From contig NZ_LR733827.1 of the NCBI RefSeq assembly GCF_902506535.1, forward strand, positions 1,931,176 to 1,995,175: DNA of 64,000 nucleotides, given 5' to 3'. Origin of the DNA: Pseudomonas sp. 8Z (GTDB taxonomy: Bacteria; Pseudomonadota; Gammaproteobacteria; Pseudomonadales; Pseudomonadaceae). The notes beneath the pieces were generated by a model, which saw nothing but the letters and a program-made list of their open reading frames with translations, was not told the DNA's origin and searched no databases. A program made the translations under genes and the position numbers. Of the stretch, positions 16,744 through 25,334 are shown piece by piece (the stretch's first letter is position 1; the number at the start of each line of letters is the position of its first letter).

Positions 16744-19383
16744 ATGAGTCGAGCGGTACCCGAAGTTCCCCAAGACGGCGCTCAGGCGCATGCTCCCATT
16801 CCCTCCGTTCCATCTTCGACCTGGCTACAACGCAATCGCCAACTTATCGGCCTCAGCTTGTCGCTGTTGCTGTTTGGCCTGGCGTTGCTGGCCTGTTGGC
16901 ACTTGGTTAGCGAGATCAACCCGGATCAGGTACGTGAATCGCTGGCGGCGGTGCCGCCGCAGGCGCTGTTCGGTGCGTTACTGGCCGCGATTCTGGGCTT
17001 TATGGTGATGCTCGCCTATGAGTGGTCGGCCAGCCGTTATGCCAACGTCCGTCTGCCGGCTGCGACCTTGGCTCTCGGTGGTTTCTGTGCGTTCGCTATC
17101 GGTAATGCGGTAGGACTGTCGGCGCTATCTGGTGGCTCGGTGCGCTATCGCCTGTATGGGCGCAATGGGCTGAGTGCCGGTGATGTGGCGCGGATGAGCT
17201 TGTTCGCCAGCCTGTCGCTGGGTGTCAGCCTGCCAATCCTGGCGGCGTTGGCGGCGCTATTCGATCTGCCGGATGCCTCGGCTGCGCTGCGCTTACCCGA
17301 GCCGGTGCTTATGGTACTGGCATTGGCTGTGTTGGCTGCAGCACTGATCGTGGTGGTGGTGGTTAGCCGCAAGCGTTTGCCCGAGCGACCGGCGCCTGGC
17401 TGCTGGCAGGTGGATCTGGGGCGTTTCAACATCCGTTTGCCCGGCCTGCGCATGAGCCTGGTGCAACTGCTGATCAGCAGCCTGGATGTGCTTATCGCGG
17501 CTTGCGTGCTTTATCTGTTGCTGCCGGAGGTCCCACCCTTCTCCAGTTTCGTGTTGGTGTACATGCTGGCGTTGGCGGCGGGCGTGCTGAGTCATGTACC
17601 GGGTGGTGTCGGGGTGTTCGAAGCCGTGCTGCTGGCCGCGTTCTCGTCGCGCATCGACCCGGCCGCTCTGGTAGCGGCGATGCTGCTCTATCGGCTGCTG
17701 TACGTGTTGTTGCCGTTGTTGGCGGCGGGCTTGTTGTTATTGGCTGTAGAGGCGCGTCGGCTGTGGTTCTCGCGTCAGGTAGCACGTGTCGCCAGTGGTA
17801 TGGCGGCGCCGCTATTGGCCATGCTGGTGTTTTGTGCCGGAGCGGTACTGCTGTTTTCCGGGGTCATACCGATCATGGACGAGCGCCTGGAGGCGCTGGG
17901 CTTTCTGATGCCGCCGCAACTGATCGCGGCCTCGCATCTGGCGGCGAGTCTGGTCGGCACGCTGTGCTTGCTGTTGGCTCAGGGCCTGCGGCGGCGCTTG
18001 TCGGCGGCCTGGGCGTTGACGCTGGTGCTGTTGTGCATGGGCTCGGTGCTGTCATTGCTCAAGGGTTTCGACTGGGCTGAATCCCTGGCTCTGACGGTTA
18101 TCGCCGGGTTGCTGGCGTTGTTTCGCCGTGAGTTCTATCGCCGCAGTCGGCTGATGGATGTACCGGCTTCCGGCCTGGGACTGGCTGCCACGGTTGGGGT
18201 GATTGCGGCTTCTATCTGGCTGTTGCTGTTCGCTTATCAGGATGTCGCCTACAGCCACCAGTTATGGTGGCAGTTCGAGCTCGATGCCAATGCCCCGCGC
18301 GGTCTGCGTGCGGCTCTGGGCAGTGCGTTGGTGTTGTTGGCCGTTGGCCTGACCTGGCTGCTGCGTGCCACGCCGCCGAGCATTCGCCTGCCTGACAGCG
18401 GAGCGCTGCTGCGTGCCCGCGCCATCGTCCAGGCCTCACGCCAGCCGGAGGGTAGCTTGGCCCTGAGTGGCGACAAGGCGCTGCTGTTCCACCCCGATGG
18501 CGATGCGTTTCTGATGTACGCCCGTCGCGGGCGCAGCCTGGTGGCGTTGTTTGATCCTATCGGCCCGGCCCCCGCCCGTGCCGAGCTGATCTGGCAGTTC
18601 CGTGACCTGTGTGACCGCCATCATGCGCGCCCGGTGTTCTATCAGGTGCGCGCCGAGAATTTGCCCAGTTATATCGACATCGGCCTGACTGCACTGAAGC
18701 TGGGTGAAGAGGCATTGGTGGATCTGAAAACCTTCGACTTGGCCAGCAACGGCAAGGAAATGAAAGCCTTGCGCTACACCTGGAACCGTGGCCAGCGTGA
18801 TGGCTTGAGTCTGGAGTTCCATGCCCCTGGCCAGGCGCCGTTTGCCGAGTTGCACGCGATTTCCTGCGCCTGGTTGCAGGGCAAGAGCGTGCGCGAGAAG
18901 GGCTTTTCCTTGGGGCGTTTCAGCCCGGAATATTTGGCGCATTTCCGCGTGGTGGTGGTGCGTTTCGAGGGGCGCGCGGTGGCCTTCGCCAACTTGCTTG
19001 AGTGCGAGACGCGCGCGGTGGCCAGCCTCGATCTGATGCGTGTGCTGCCGGATGCGCCTAAGTCGACGATGGAATTTCTCATGCTCGGTTTGATCCAGCA
19101 GTTCCAAAGCGAAGACTACGCCCGCTTCAGCCTCGGCATGGTGCCGCTGGCGGGTTTGCAGACGCGTAAGGGCGCGCCGCTGCCGTTGCGTCTGGGCGCG
19201 TTGGTGTTTGATCGTGGTGAGAATTTCTACAACTTCCAGGGGCTGCGGCGCTTCAAGGACAAGTTCCTGCCGCAGTGGGAGCCGCGTTACCTGGCCGTAC
19301 CGGCTGGGCTCGATCCCTGGGTGGCATTGGCCGATACCGCAACGCTGATCGCGGGCGGGCTGGGTGGATTGGTGAGGCGTTGA
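16744..19383 (+). CDS. mprF: Aminoacyl-phosphatidylglycerol synthase/flippase MprF (PA0920-like)
   Basis: 879 aa. The N-terminal two thirds (to about residue 545) contain some 14 membrane segments forming the flippase domain. The C-terminal about 330 residues form the cytosolic DUF2156 synthase (SGDKALLFHPDGDAFLMYARRG, FSLGRFSPEYL, YNFQGLRRFKDKFLPQWEPRYL). The enzyme moves an amino acid from aminoacyl-tRNA onto phosphatidylglycerol and reduces the negative charge of the membrane. Whether Ala or Lys is used cannot be read directly; the partner gene immediately downstream matches the P. aeruginosa alanyl-PG pair PA0920-PA0919, which favours alanine. Confidence 0.93.
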   Translation: MSRAVPEVPQDGAQAHAPIPSVPSSTWLQRNRQLIGLSLSLLLFGLALLACWHLVSEINPDQVRESLAAVPPQALFGALLAAILGFMVMLAYEWSASRYANVRLPAATLALGGFCAFAIGNAVGLSALSGGSVRYRLYGRNGLSAGDVARMSLFASLSLGVSLPILAALAALFDLPDASAALRLPEPVLMVLALAVLAAALIVVVVVSRKRLPERPAPGCWQVDLGRFNIRLPGLRMSLVQLLISSLDVLIAACVLYLLLPEVPPFSSFVLVYMLALAAGVLSHVPGGVGVFEAVLLAAFSSRIDPAALVAAMLLYRLLYVLLPLLAAGLLLLAVEARRLWFSRQVARVASGMAAPLLAMLVFCAGAVLLFSGVIPIMDERLEALGFLMPPQLIAASHLAASLVGTLCLLLAQGLRRRLSAAWALTLVLLCMGSVLSLLKGFDWAESLALTVIAGLLALFRREFYRRSRLMDVPASGLGLAATVGVIAASIWLLLFAYQDVAYSHQLWWQFELDANAPRGLRAALGSALVLLAVGLTWLLRATPPSIRLPDSGALLRARAIVQASRQPEGSLALSGDKALLFHPDGDAFLMYARRGRSLVALFDPIGPAPARAELIWQFRDLCDRHHARPVFYQVRAENLPSYIDIGLTALKLGEEALVDLKTFDLASNGKEMKALRYTWNRGQRDGLSLEFHAPGQAPFAELHAISCAWLQGKSVREKGFSLGRFSPEYLAHFRVVVVRFEGRAVAFANLLECETRAVASLDLMRVLPDAPKSTMEFLMLGLIQQFQSEDYARFSLGMVPLAGLQTRKGAPLPLRLGALVFDRGENFYNFQGLRRFKDKFLPQWEPRYLAVPAGLDPWVALADTATLIAGGLGGLVRR

Positions 19384-19384
19384 G

Positions 19385-20632
19385 ATGGGCACGATGAAGA
19401 AAGCGCTGGGTGGTGCCGTGCTGGTTGCGGCACTGACGGCGGGCGCGACGACCTGGTGGTGGTCGATGCGCGCGGTAGCGCATTTGCAGACGGTACAGAT
19501 GCAGGGTATGGCTGCACAGTTGCTGAGCCAGGGCGAGGCACGCCAGCGGGTGCTGCTGATCGCCCCGGCTGATCAGGCCCTCGATGGCGCTGCCTTGCGG
19601 CGGCTGGGTGAAGTGGGCGATTTGCGCGTGCTGCAGGTGCCGTTCGTAGCCGGTGATTGTGCCGCTCAGCAGCGCCAGATCGATCAGGCGCGCGAGCAAC
19701 TGGGGGGCGAACCGACCCTGGTTGCCGGGGTTGGCCCGGCTGCCAGCAGCGCCTGGCGCTGGTTGGCGACACAGACGGATGATCAGGCACAGGCGTTGTC
19801 GGTCGGCTTCGATCTGGCCAGCCCTGACTGCCCTCAGCCGCTGCCGCAAAAAGCCGCACATGGTCACTGGGTTGCCCTGTGGAATGACAATCCGGGTGAT
19901 GACAACGCCCGTTTCCTGCGCGAGCAGAGCAACGGCGAGCCGCGCATCGGTACGCTGGAGGCACCGTTGCCAACGCTGCTGGCCGACCAGTTGCAGCGCA
20001 TGCTGGCTGGCCAGGGTAGCGCGATGCCGGTGATCGAACATCCGTCGGCACAACCGGCGGACACGCTCACTCTGTTTTATTCCGGCGATGGTGGCTGGCG
20101 CGATCTCGACCGCGCTTCGGCTGAGTACATGGCTGCTGCCGGTTACCCGGTGGTGGGTATCGACACCCTGCGTTATTACTGGCAGCACAAGAGCCCGGAG
20201 CAGAGTGCCGCCGACCTGTCGCGGCTGATGCAGCAGTATCGCGACAAATGGCATATCAAACGCTTCGTGCTGGCCGGTTACTCCTTCGGCGCCGATGTCC
20301 TGCCGGCCATCTACAACCGCCTGCCGAGCAGCGATCAGCAACAGGTCGACGCCATGCTGCTGTTGGCCTTCGCCCGCAGTGGCAGTTTCGAGATCGCTGT
20401 AAGCGGTTGGCTCGGCAAGGATGGCGCAGAAGCGCCGACCGGCCCGGAGATGCAGCGCCTGCCAGCGGCCAAGGTGTTTTGTATCTACGGCAGCGAAGAG
20501 GCGCCGGACAGTGGCTGCACGGCACCGGGCGCCGTGGGCGAGCGCCTGCAGATCACAGGCGGGCATCACTTCGACGAAGACTATGCCGCGCTGGCGCAGA
20601 AGATGCTGGCGGCGATCAAGGCACGTCAGTAA
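19385..20632 (+). CDS. AcvB/VirJ-family periplasmic serine hydrolase (aminoacyl-PG hydrolase, PA0919-like)
   Basis: 415 aa. A short N-terminal membrane/signal segment (ALGGAVLVAALTAGATTWWW) directs it to the periplasm. The C-terminal VirJ alpha/beta-hydrolase domain (about 215-415) has YSGDGGWRDLD and the nucleophile elbow GYSFG with Ser300; GGHHFDEDY near the end supplies the His. The gene begins one base after the mprF stop. In P. aeruginosa the homologous pair makes and breaks down alanyl-phosphatidylglycerol, so this protein probably tunes the lipid level. AcvB of Agrobacterium has the matching role for lysyl-PG. Confidence 0.88.
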   Translation: MGTMKKALGGAVLVAALTAGATTWWWSMRAVAHLQTVQMQGMAAQLLSQGEARQRVLLIAPADQALDGAALRRLGEVGDLRVLQVPFVAGDCAAQQRQIDQAREQLGGEPTLVAGVGPAASSAWRWLATQTDDQAQALSVGFDLASPDCPQPLPQKAAHGHWVALWNDNPGDDNARFLREQSNGEPRIGTLEAPLPTLLADQLQRMLAGQGSAMPVIEHPSAQPADTLTLFYSGDGGWRDLDRASAEYMAAAGYPVVGIDTLRYYWQHKSPEQSAADLSRLMQQYRDKWHIKRFVLAGYSFGADVLPAIYNRLPSSDQQQVDAMLLLAFARSGSFEIAVSGWLGKDGAEAPTGPEMQRLPAAKVFCIYGSEEAPDSGCTAPGAVGERLQITGGHHFDEDYAALAQKMLAAIKARQ

Positions 20633-20807
20633 CCCGCCAAGGACGGCACCCGATCAGGCACCGTTCGTCGGTTATGCCCGCCCTTAAATGAACCTTGAGC
20701 GCAGAACGGTAGTCCGTGGTCGGGATGGGCTGGATGCTCATTTTCGATGCAACGCCATGATTTGGAAGGGTTTCCAAGCATAGGCCGCTGACCAGGGTTA
20801 CTGGGTT

Positions 20808-21314
20808 TTGAATAAGATCTTCATGTCATTTTGTCTTGGAGGCGCTCTTTTATTCGGGATTTGTGCCGAAGCCTCCGCCACCTTTCGCATACAGACCATC
20901 CCGGCGCCCAGCCAGCAGGCTGAGCCAGCACCGGCCCGCGAGGTACTCGACCGCGCCCTCGCTGTTCTGGGTAAACCCTATCGTTGGGGCGGTGCGAGCC
21001 CCAAGCAGGGGTTCGATTGCAGCGGCCTGGTGCAATACGCCTTCAAACCGCTCGAAGACCTTGAGCTGCCGCGCACCTCGCATGAGCTGTCGCGTGTCGA
21101 TGCGCCCTCCGTCAAGCGTGGTGAGTTGCAGCCGGGAGACCTGTTGTTCTTCCGCATTCGCAGCCGTTCGGTGGATCACGTTGCCATCTACCTGGGCGAA
21201 GGACGTTTCATTCACGCGCCGCGTCGTGGCGCCAACGTCCGTATCGACCGCCTCAATACGCCGTACTGGAAGCGTCATTTCCAATCAGCCAAGCGTGTCG
21301 TGCCGCAGGCCTGA
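20808..21314 (+). CDS. C40-family (NlpC/P60) peptidoglycan endopeptidase
   Basis: 168 aa secreted cell-wall hydrolase. Signal peptide MNKIFMSFCLGGALLFGICAEASA. The catalytic Cys is in FDCSGLVQYAF, the His in VDHVAIYLGEG, and the third polar residue in the FIHAP region. A TTG at 20808 is preferred because it supplies the basic n-region (MNK); an ATG at 20823 would give MSFCLGG, a signal with no positive charge. Neither start has a strong Shine-Dalgarno. The gap 20633-20807 upstream shows only a short palindrome (TTGGAAgggtTTCCAA). Confidence 0.88.
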   Translation: MNKIFMSFCLGGALLFGICAEASATFRIQTIPAPSQQAEPAPAREVLDRALAVLGKPYRWGGASPKQGFDCSGLVQYAFKPLEDLELPRTSHELSRVDAPSVKRGELQPGDLLFFRIRSRSVDHVAIYLGEGRFIHAPRRGANVRIDRLNTPYWKRHFQSAKRVVPQA

Positions 21315-21375
21315 GGTTGCGATCAACGGTGGCCGTCTGGCCACCTGAAACCTATCTCCAGGGTCAAGTTCGCGC

Positions 21376-21381
21376 TAGAAT
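21376..21381 (+). promoter_or_regulatory. Candidate -10 (TAGAAT) for the yhhQ transcript
   Basis: TAGAAT sits about 37 nt before the riboswitch fold. No convincing -35 is visible, so this is only a candidate. Confidence 0.35.
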
Positions 21382-21412
21382 GCGCGCCGCTCGCGGCCAT
21401 GTCGGCGGCGGC

Positions 21413-21446
21413 AGTGGGTTCCCTCACCCCACTTCATGAAAAAGGA
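21413..21446 (+). promoter_or_regulatory. preQ1-I riboswitch controlling yhhQ (translational type)
   Basis: H-type pseudoknot fitting the preQ1-I class. P1 is AGTGGG (21413-21418) with CCCACT (21428-21433). Loop 1 starts with the conserved TTC, then CCT (21422-21424), then CAC ahead of the P1 3' strand. The A-rich tail (TCATGAAAA) leads to AGG (21443-21445), which pairs with CCT to form P2. The AGG belongs to the AAGGA Shine-Dalgarno of the ATG at 21454, so ligand binding should hide it. The gene downstream is a queuosine-precursor transporter (COG1738), a known target family of this riboswitch class. Confidence 0.75.
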
Positions 21447-21453
21447 CACAGAC

Positions 21454-22104
21454 ATGACCCTGATTCCTGCATCGGTCAGTCGGCCTGTATTGGCTGCGCT
21501 GATTGCCTTCCACATCCTCATTATCATCGCCAGCAACTACCTGGTGCAGTTGCCGATCACCCTGTTCGGCTGGCATACCACCTGGGGCGCGTTCAGCTTT
21601 CCGTTCATCTTCCTGGCCACCGACCTGACCGTGCGCCTGACTGGCAAGCATGCTGCGCGGGTGGTGATTGCGCGCGTCATGCTGCCGGCGCTGATCGCGT
21701 CCTACGTGGTTTCCGTACTGTTCCATGAGGGCGCCTTTGGCGGCTTGGCGGCGTTGGGTGAGTTCAACCTGTTCGTCTTCCGTATCGCCGTGGCCAGCTT
21801 CCTCGCCTACGCCTTCGGCCAGTTGCTCGACATTCAGGTGTTCGACCGCTTGCGCCGGATGCGCCAGTGGTGGATCGCGCCGACGGCTTCGACCATCTTC
21901 GGCAACCTGCTCGATACCTTCCTGTTCTTCTCGGTGGCCTTCTGGCACAGCGACGATCCCTTCATGGCAGCTAACTGGGTGGAGATCGCCACAGTGGATT
22001 ACGTGATCAAGCTGGCCATCAGCCTGATGCTGTTCGTGCCGCTGTACGGCATGCTGCTCAGCGCCATCGTGCGCGCTTTGCCGCAGCGTACCGCTACCGC
22101 CTGA
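21454..22104 (+). CDS. yhhQ: Queuosine precursor transporter YhhQ (preQ0/preQ1 uptake)
   Basis: 216 aa inner-membrane protein of COG1738 with about six hydrophobic segments (for example PVLAALIAFHILIIIASNYL). E. coli YhhQ imports 7-cyano-7-deazaguanine for queuosine tRNA modification. The start MTLIPASV at 21454 is chosen because AAGGA lies 7 nt upstream and is the P2 strand of the riboswitch. An in-frame ATG at 21436 lies inside the riboswitch tail and has no Shine-Dalgarno. The riboswitch predicts repression when preQ1 is abundant. Confidence 0.92.
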   Translation: MTLIPASVSRPVLAALIAFHILIIIASNYLVQLPITLFGWHTTWGAFSFPFIFLATDLTVRLTGKHAARVVIARVMLPALIASYVVSVLFHEGAFGGLAALGEFNLFVFRIAVASFLAYAFGQLLDIQVFDRLRRMRQWWIAPTASTIFGNLLDTFLFFSVAFWHSDDPFMAANWVEIATVDYVIKLAISLMLFVPLYGMLLSAIVRALPQRTATA

Positions 22105-22121
22105 GTCGCGTCGTAAACGCC

Positions 22122-22182
22122 GTAGCCCGGATGCAATCCGGGGGCAGACTGCAGAAACTTTCCCGGATTGCATCCGGGCTAC
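22122..22182. repeat. Inverted repeat of gtagcccggatgcaatccggg
   Basis: A 21-nt arm (22122-22142) is mirrored exactly at 22162-22182, with a 19-nt loop. A single copy of the same 21-mer is at 62408-62428. It lies between convergent yhhQ and the TPR gene and could also act as a transcription end. Confidence 0.9.
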
Positions 22183-22219
22183 GCAGCTACGAGGTAGCGC
22201 CGAGCTGGTGGGAGGGGCT

Positions 22220-22546
22220 TTAGCCGCGATTGCTCGCGGACTTGTCCAGCTTGCGCAGGAACACCGTCATTTCCTTCTCGGCCTGTTTGTCGCCCTTGGC
22301 CTGGGCGGCGGCGATGCCCTGCTGCCAGGCCTGGCGCGCGGCTTCTGCATCACCGGTAGCCTGCAGCGCCTTGCCCAGTAGCTTCCAGGCGGCGGAATAG
22401 CTCGGGTCGAAGGCGACGCAGCGCTGCAGGTGCTCGGCGGCCTGTACGGCGTTGCCGCCGTCCAGATGGGCCTTGCCCAGACCGAAACGCAGCAGGGCAT
22501 TGTCCATGCCCTTGGCCAGCATCTTTTCCAGTGCTTCGGTGCTCAC
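22220..22546 (-). CDS. Small tetratricopeptide-repeat protein
   Basis: 108 aa, all helical, with about two to three TPR units (ALLRFGLGKAHLDGGNAVQAAEHLQRCVAFDP, then YSAAWKLLGKALQATGDAEAARQAWQQG). It is probably cytoplasmic since no signal peptide is present. GTG at 22546 is the start because AAGGAGG lies 7 nt upstream. The last residues and the stop codon lie in a REP-like sequence (gtgggaggggctttagccgcga), so the C-terminus may have been set by the repeat. It lies next to trkA, as a similar TPR protein does in P. aeruginosa. No partner is known. Confidence 0.85.
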   Translation of the reverse strand: MSTEALEKMLAKGMDNALLRFGLGKAHLDGGNAVQAAEHLQRCVAFDPSYSAAWKLLGKALQATGDAEAARQAWQQGIAAAQAKGDKQAEKEMTVFLRKLDKSASNRG

Positions 22547-22579
22547 AGGGGGCCTCCTTCGTCGGCCAGCTACAAGCGG

Positions 22580-22623
22580 CAAGCTTCAAGCTGCAAGAAG
22601 GCTCGTTTGCGGCTTGAAGCTTG
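22580..22623. repeat. Intergenic inverted repeat of the caagct(t) family
   Basis: CAAGCTTCAAGC at 22580-22591 is mirrored exactly at 22612-22623, within the trkA-TPR gap. It resembles the element at 10708-10763 in sequence and placement. Confidence 0.8.
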
Positions 22624-22634
22624 TGGCTTGCCAC

Positions 22635-24008
22635 TCAAAAGAACGTCAGACCAGCCTGGAACAAGCGCTCGACGTCGCGGATGTACTTCTTGTCGACCAG
22701 GAACAGGATGACGTGGTCGCCGGACTCGATCAGCGTGTCGTCGTGGGCGATCAGCACTTCTTCCTCACGGATGATGGCGCCGATGGTGGTGCCCGGCGGC
22801 AGGGCGATATTACCGATCATGCGGCCGATGACCTTGCTCGACTTGGCGTCGCCGTGGGCGATCACCTCCAGCGCTTCCGCCGCGCCACGGCGCAGGCTGT
22901 GCACGCTTTCGATATCGCCACGACGCACGTGGGTCAGCAGGGTGCCGATGGTGGCGAGCTGCGGGCTGATGGCGATGTCGATTTCACCGCCCTGCACCAG
23001 ATCCACGTAGGCCGGGTTGTTGATAATGGTCATCACCTTGCGCGCCCCCAGGCGCTTGGCCAGCAAGGACGACATGATGTTGGCTTCGTCGTCGTTGGTC
23101 AGGGCCAGGAAGATGTCGGCGTCGCTGATGTTTTCTTCCACCAGCAAGTCCCTGTCCGAGGCGCTGCCCTGCAGGACGATGGTGCTTTCCAGATTTTCCG
23201 AGAGGTAACGGCAACGTGCCGGGTTCATCTCGATGATCTTGACCTGATAGCGGCTCTCGATGGCTTCGGCCAGGCGCTCGCCGATATGCCCGCCGCCGGC
23301 GATGACCACTTTCTTGTAGCTGTCTTCGAGGCGGCGCATCTCGCTCATCACCGCGCGGATGTGCGCTTTGGCGGCGATGAAGAAGACCTCGTCATCGGCT
23401 TCGATGATGGTGTCGCCCTGCGGCATGATTGGCCGGTTGCGGCGGAAGATCGCCGCCACGCGGGTGTCCACGGTAGGCATGTGGGCGCGTAGCTGGCGCA
23501 GTTGCTGGCCCACCAGTGGGCCGCCGTAGTAAGCCTTGACCGCCACCAACTGGGCTTTGCCTTCGGCGAAGTCGATGACCTGCAAGGCGCCAGGGTATTC
23601 GATCAGGCGCTTGATGTAGTTGGTCACCACCTGTTCGGGGCTGATCAGCACGTCGACCGGGATGGCCTCGTTGTCGAACAGCGCCTCGCGGGTCAGGTAG
23701 GCCGACTCGCGCACACGGGCGATGCGCGTCGGGGTGTGGAACAGGGTGTAAGCGACCTGGCAGGCGATCATGTTGACTTCGTCGCTGTTGGTGACGGCCA
23801 CCAGCATGTCGGCGTCATCCGCGCCGGCCTGGCGTAGCACGGTGGGGAAGGAGCCCTTGCCCTGCACGGTGCGGATGTCCAGGCGGTCGCCGAGGTCACG
23901 TAAACGGTCGCCGTCGGTGTCGACCACGGTGATGTCGTTGGCTTCGCTGGCCAGGTGTTCGGCCAGGGTGCCGCCTACCTGGCCGGCGCCGAGAATGATG
24001 ATCTTCAC
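22635..24008 (-). CDS. trkA: Trk system potassium uptake protein TrkA
   Basis: 457 aa cytoplasmic NAD-binding regulator of the TrkH/TrkG potassium channels. It has two tandem RCK modules: the first Rossmann domain begins MKIIILGAGQVGG and the second KKVVIAGGGHIGERLAE at mid-protein. Each is followed by a TrkA-C domain. It is full length. It follows rsmB by 12 nt in the def-fmt-rsmB-trkA block conserved across gammaproteobacteria. Confidence 0.97.
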   Translation of the reverse strand: MKIIILGAGQVGGTLAEHLASEANDITVVDTDGDRLRDLGDRLDIRTVQGKGSFPTVLRQAGADDADMLVAVTNSDEVNMIACQVAYTLFHTPTRIARVRESAYLTREALFDNEAIPVDVLISPEQVVTNYIKRLIEYPGALQVIDFAEGKAQLVAVKAYYGGPLVGQQLRQLRAHMPTVDTRVAAIFRRNRPIMPQGDTIIEADDEVFFIAAKAHIRAVMSEMRRLEDSYKKVVIAGGGHIGERLAEAIESRYQVKIIEMNPARCRYLSENLESTIVLQGSASDRDLLVEENISDADIFLALTNDDEANIMSSLLAKRLGARKVMTIINNPAYVDLVQGGEIDIAISPQLATIGTLLTHVRRGDIESVHSLRRGAAEALEVIAHGDAKSSKVIGRMIGNIALPPGTTIGAIIREEEVLIAHDDTLIESGDHVILFLVDKKYIRDVERLFQAGLTFF

Positions 24009-24020
24009 TGATGAACTCCG

Positions 24021-25334
24021 TTAGCCGTGTGTTCCCACGGCGGTCTTGATCAGCTTGGCATAGTAGAAGCCGTCGTGGCCGTCCAACTGCGGCAACAACT
24101 GGCGGCCGCGTTCTGGTTGCAGGCCGAATGCGCCGGCGATGGCCACTTCCTGCGCATCCGCAGTACGGGCGAGGAAGGCGGCGATGCTCTCGCTGTTTTC
24201 CGTCGGCAGCACCGAGCAGGTGGCGTAGAGCAGGATGCCGCCGGGCGCGAGGGTCGGCCACAGGGCGTCGAGCAGTTCGCCTTGGAGCTGGGCCAGGGCG
24301 GGAATGTCCTCGGGCTGCCGGGTCAGCTTGATGTCCGGGTGACGGCGGATCACGCCGGTGGCCGAGCAAGGGGCGTCGAGCAGGATGCGCTGGAACGGCT
24401 GGCCGTCCCACCAGGCGGCGGTGTCGCGACCGTCGGCGGCGATCAGCACGGCGTCCAGATGCAGACGGTCGAGGTTTTCGCGCACGCGCGCCAGGCGCTT
24501 GGCCTCCAGATCGACGGCGACTACCTCGCCTAAGCCCGGCTCGACTTCCAGCAGGTGGCAGGTCTTGCCGCCGGGCGCGGCGCAGGCGTCCAGTACGCGT
24601 TGGCCAGGCGTCAGTTCGAGCAGGTCGGCAGCCAGTTGCGCGGCTTCATCCTGAACGCTGACGCGGCCTTCCTTGAAGCCTGGCAGGGTAGTCACGTCGC
24701 AGGGTTGCAGCAGGCGCACGCCGTCACGGCTGAAGGTGCAGGGTTCGGCTTCGATGCCAACGCTGCGCAGCTCGGCGAGGTAGTCGTCGCGGCTGCCATG
24801 GCGGCGGTTGACCCGCAGGATCAGCGGCGGATGCGCGTTGTTGGCGGCGCAGATGGCTTGCCAATGCTCGGGCCAGTGCGCCTTGAGCGCCTTCTGCAGC
24901 CAGCGCGGGTGCGCGGTGTGCAGCACCGGGTCGCGATCCAGCTCCTTGAGCAGCGCCTCATACTCGCGTTGCGCGCGGCGCAGCACGGCGTTGAGCAGGC
25001 CCTTGGCCCAGGGCTTTTTCAGCGCGCCGGCGCAACCCACCGTCTCGCCGATGGCGGCATGCTCGGGGATGCGGCTGTGCAGCAGTTGGTAGAGGCCGAT
25101 CAGCAGCAGCGCTTCCACGTCCTTGTCGGCGGCCTTGAAAGGTTTCTCCAGCAGCTTGCCTGCCAGCAGTTGCAGGCGTGGCTGCCAGCGTGCGGCGCCG
25201 AAGGCCAGATCCTGCGCCAGGGCGCGGTCATGATGCTCGACCTTATCCAGTTGCGGCGGCAGGCTGCTGCCTAGCGAAGCCTTGCCGGAGAGCACGGCGG
25301 TCAGGGCGCGGGCGGCGGCCAGGCGTGGGTTCAT
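24021..25334 (-). CDS. rsmB: 16S rRNA (cytosine-967-C5)-methyltransferase
   Basis: 437 aa. The N-terminal NusB-like RNA-binding domain (about 1-140) is followed by a Rossmann methyltransferase domain. SAM-binding DACAAPGGKTCHLLE and the two catalytic-cycle cysteines in DAPCSATG and YATCSVLP are present. The ATG overlaps the fmt stop as ATGA, showing coupling. Part of the fmt-rsmB-trkA operon. Confidence 0.96.
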   Translation of the reverse strand: MNPRLAAARALTAVLSGKASLGSSLPPQLDKVEHHDRALAQDLAFGAARWQPRLQLLAGKLLEKPFKAADKDVEALLLIGLYQLLHSRIPEHAAIGETVGCAGALKKPWAKGLLNAVLRRAQREYEALLKELDRDPVLHTAHPRWLQKALKAHWPEHWQAICAANNAHPPLILRVNRRHGSRDDYLAELRSVGIEAEPCTFSRDGVRLLQPCDVTTLPGFKEGRVSVQDEAAQLAADLLELTPGQRVLDACAAPGGKTCHLLEVEPGLGEVVAVDLEAKRLARVRENLDRLHLDAVLIAADGRDTAAWWDGQPFQRILLDAPCSATGVIRRHPDIKLTRQPEDIPALAQLQGELLDALWPTLAPGGILLYATCSVLPTENSESIAAFLARTADAQEVAIAGAFGLQPERGRQLLPQLDGHDGFYYAKLIKTAVGTHG

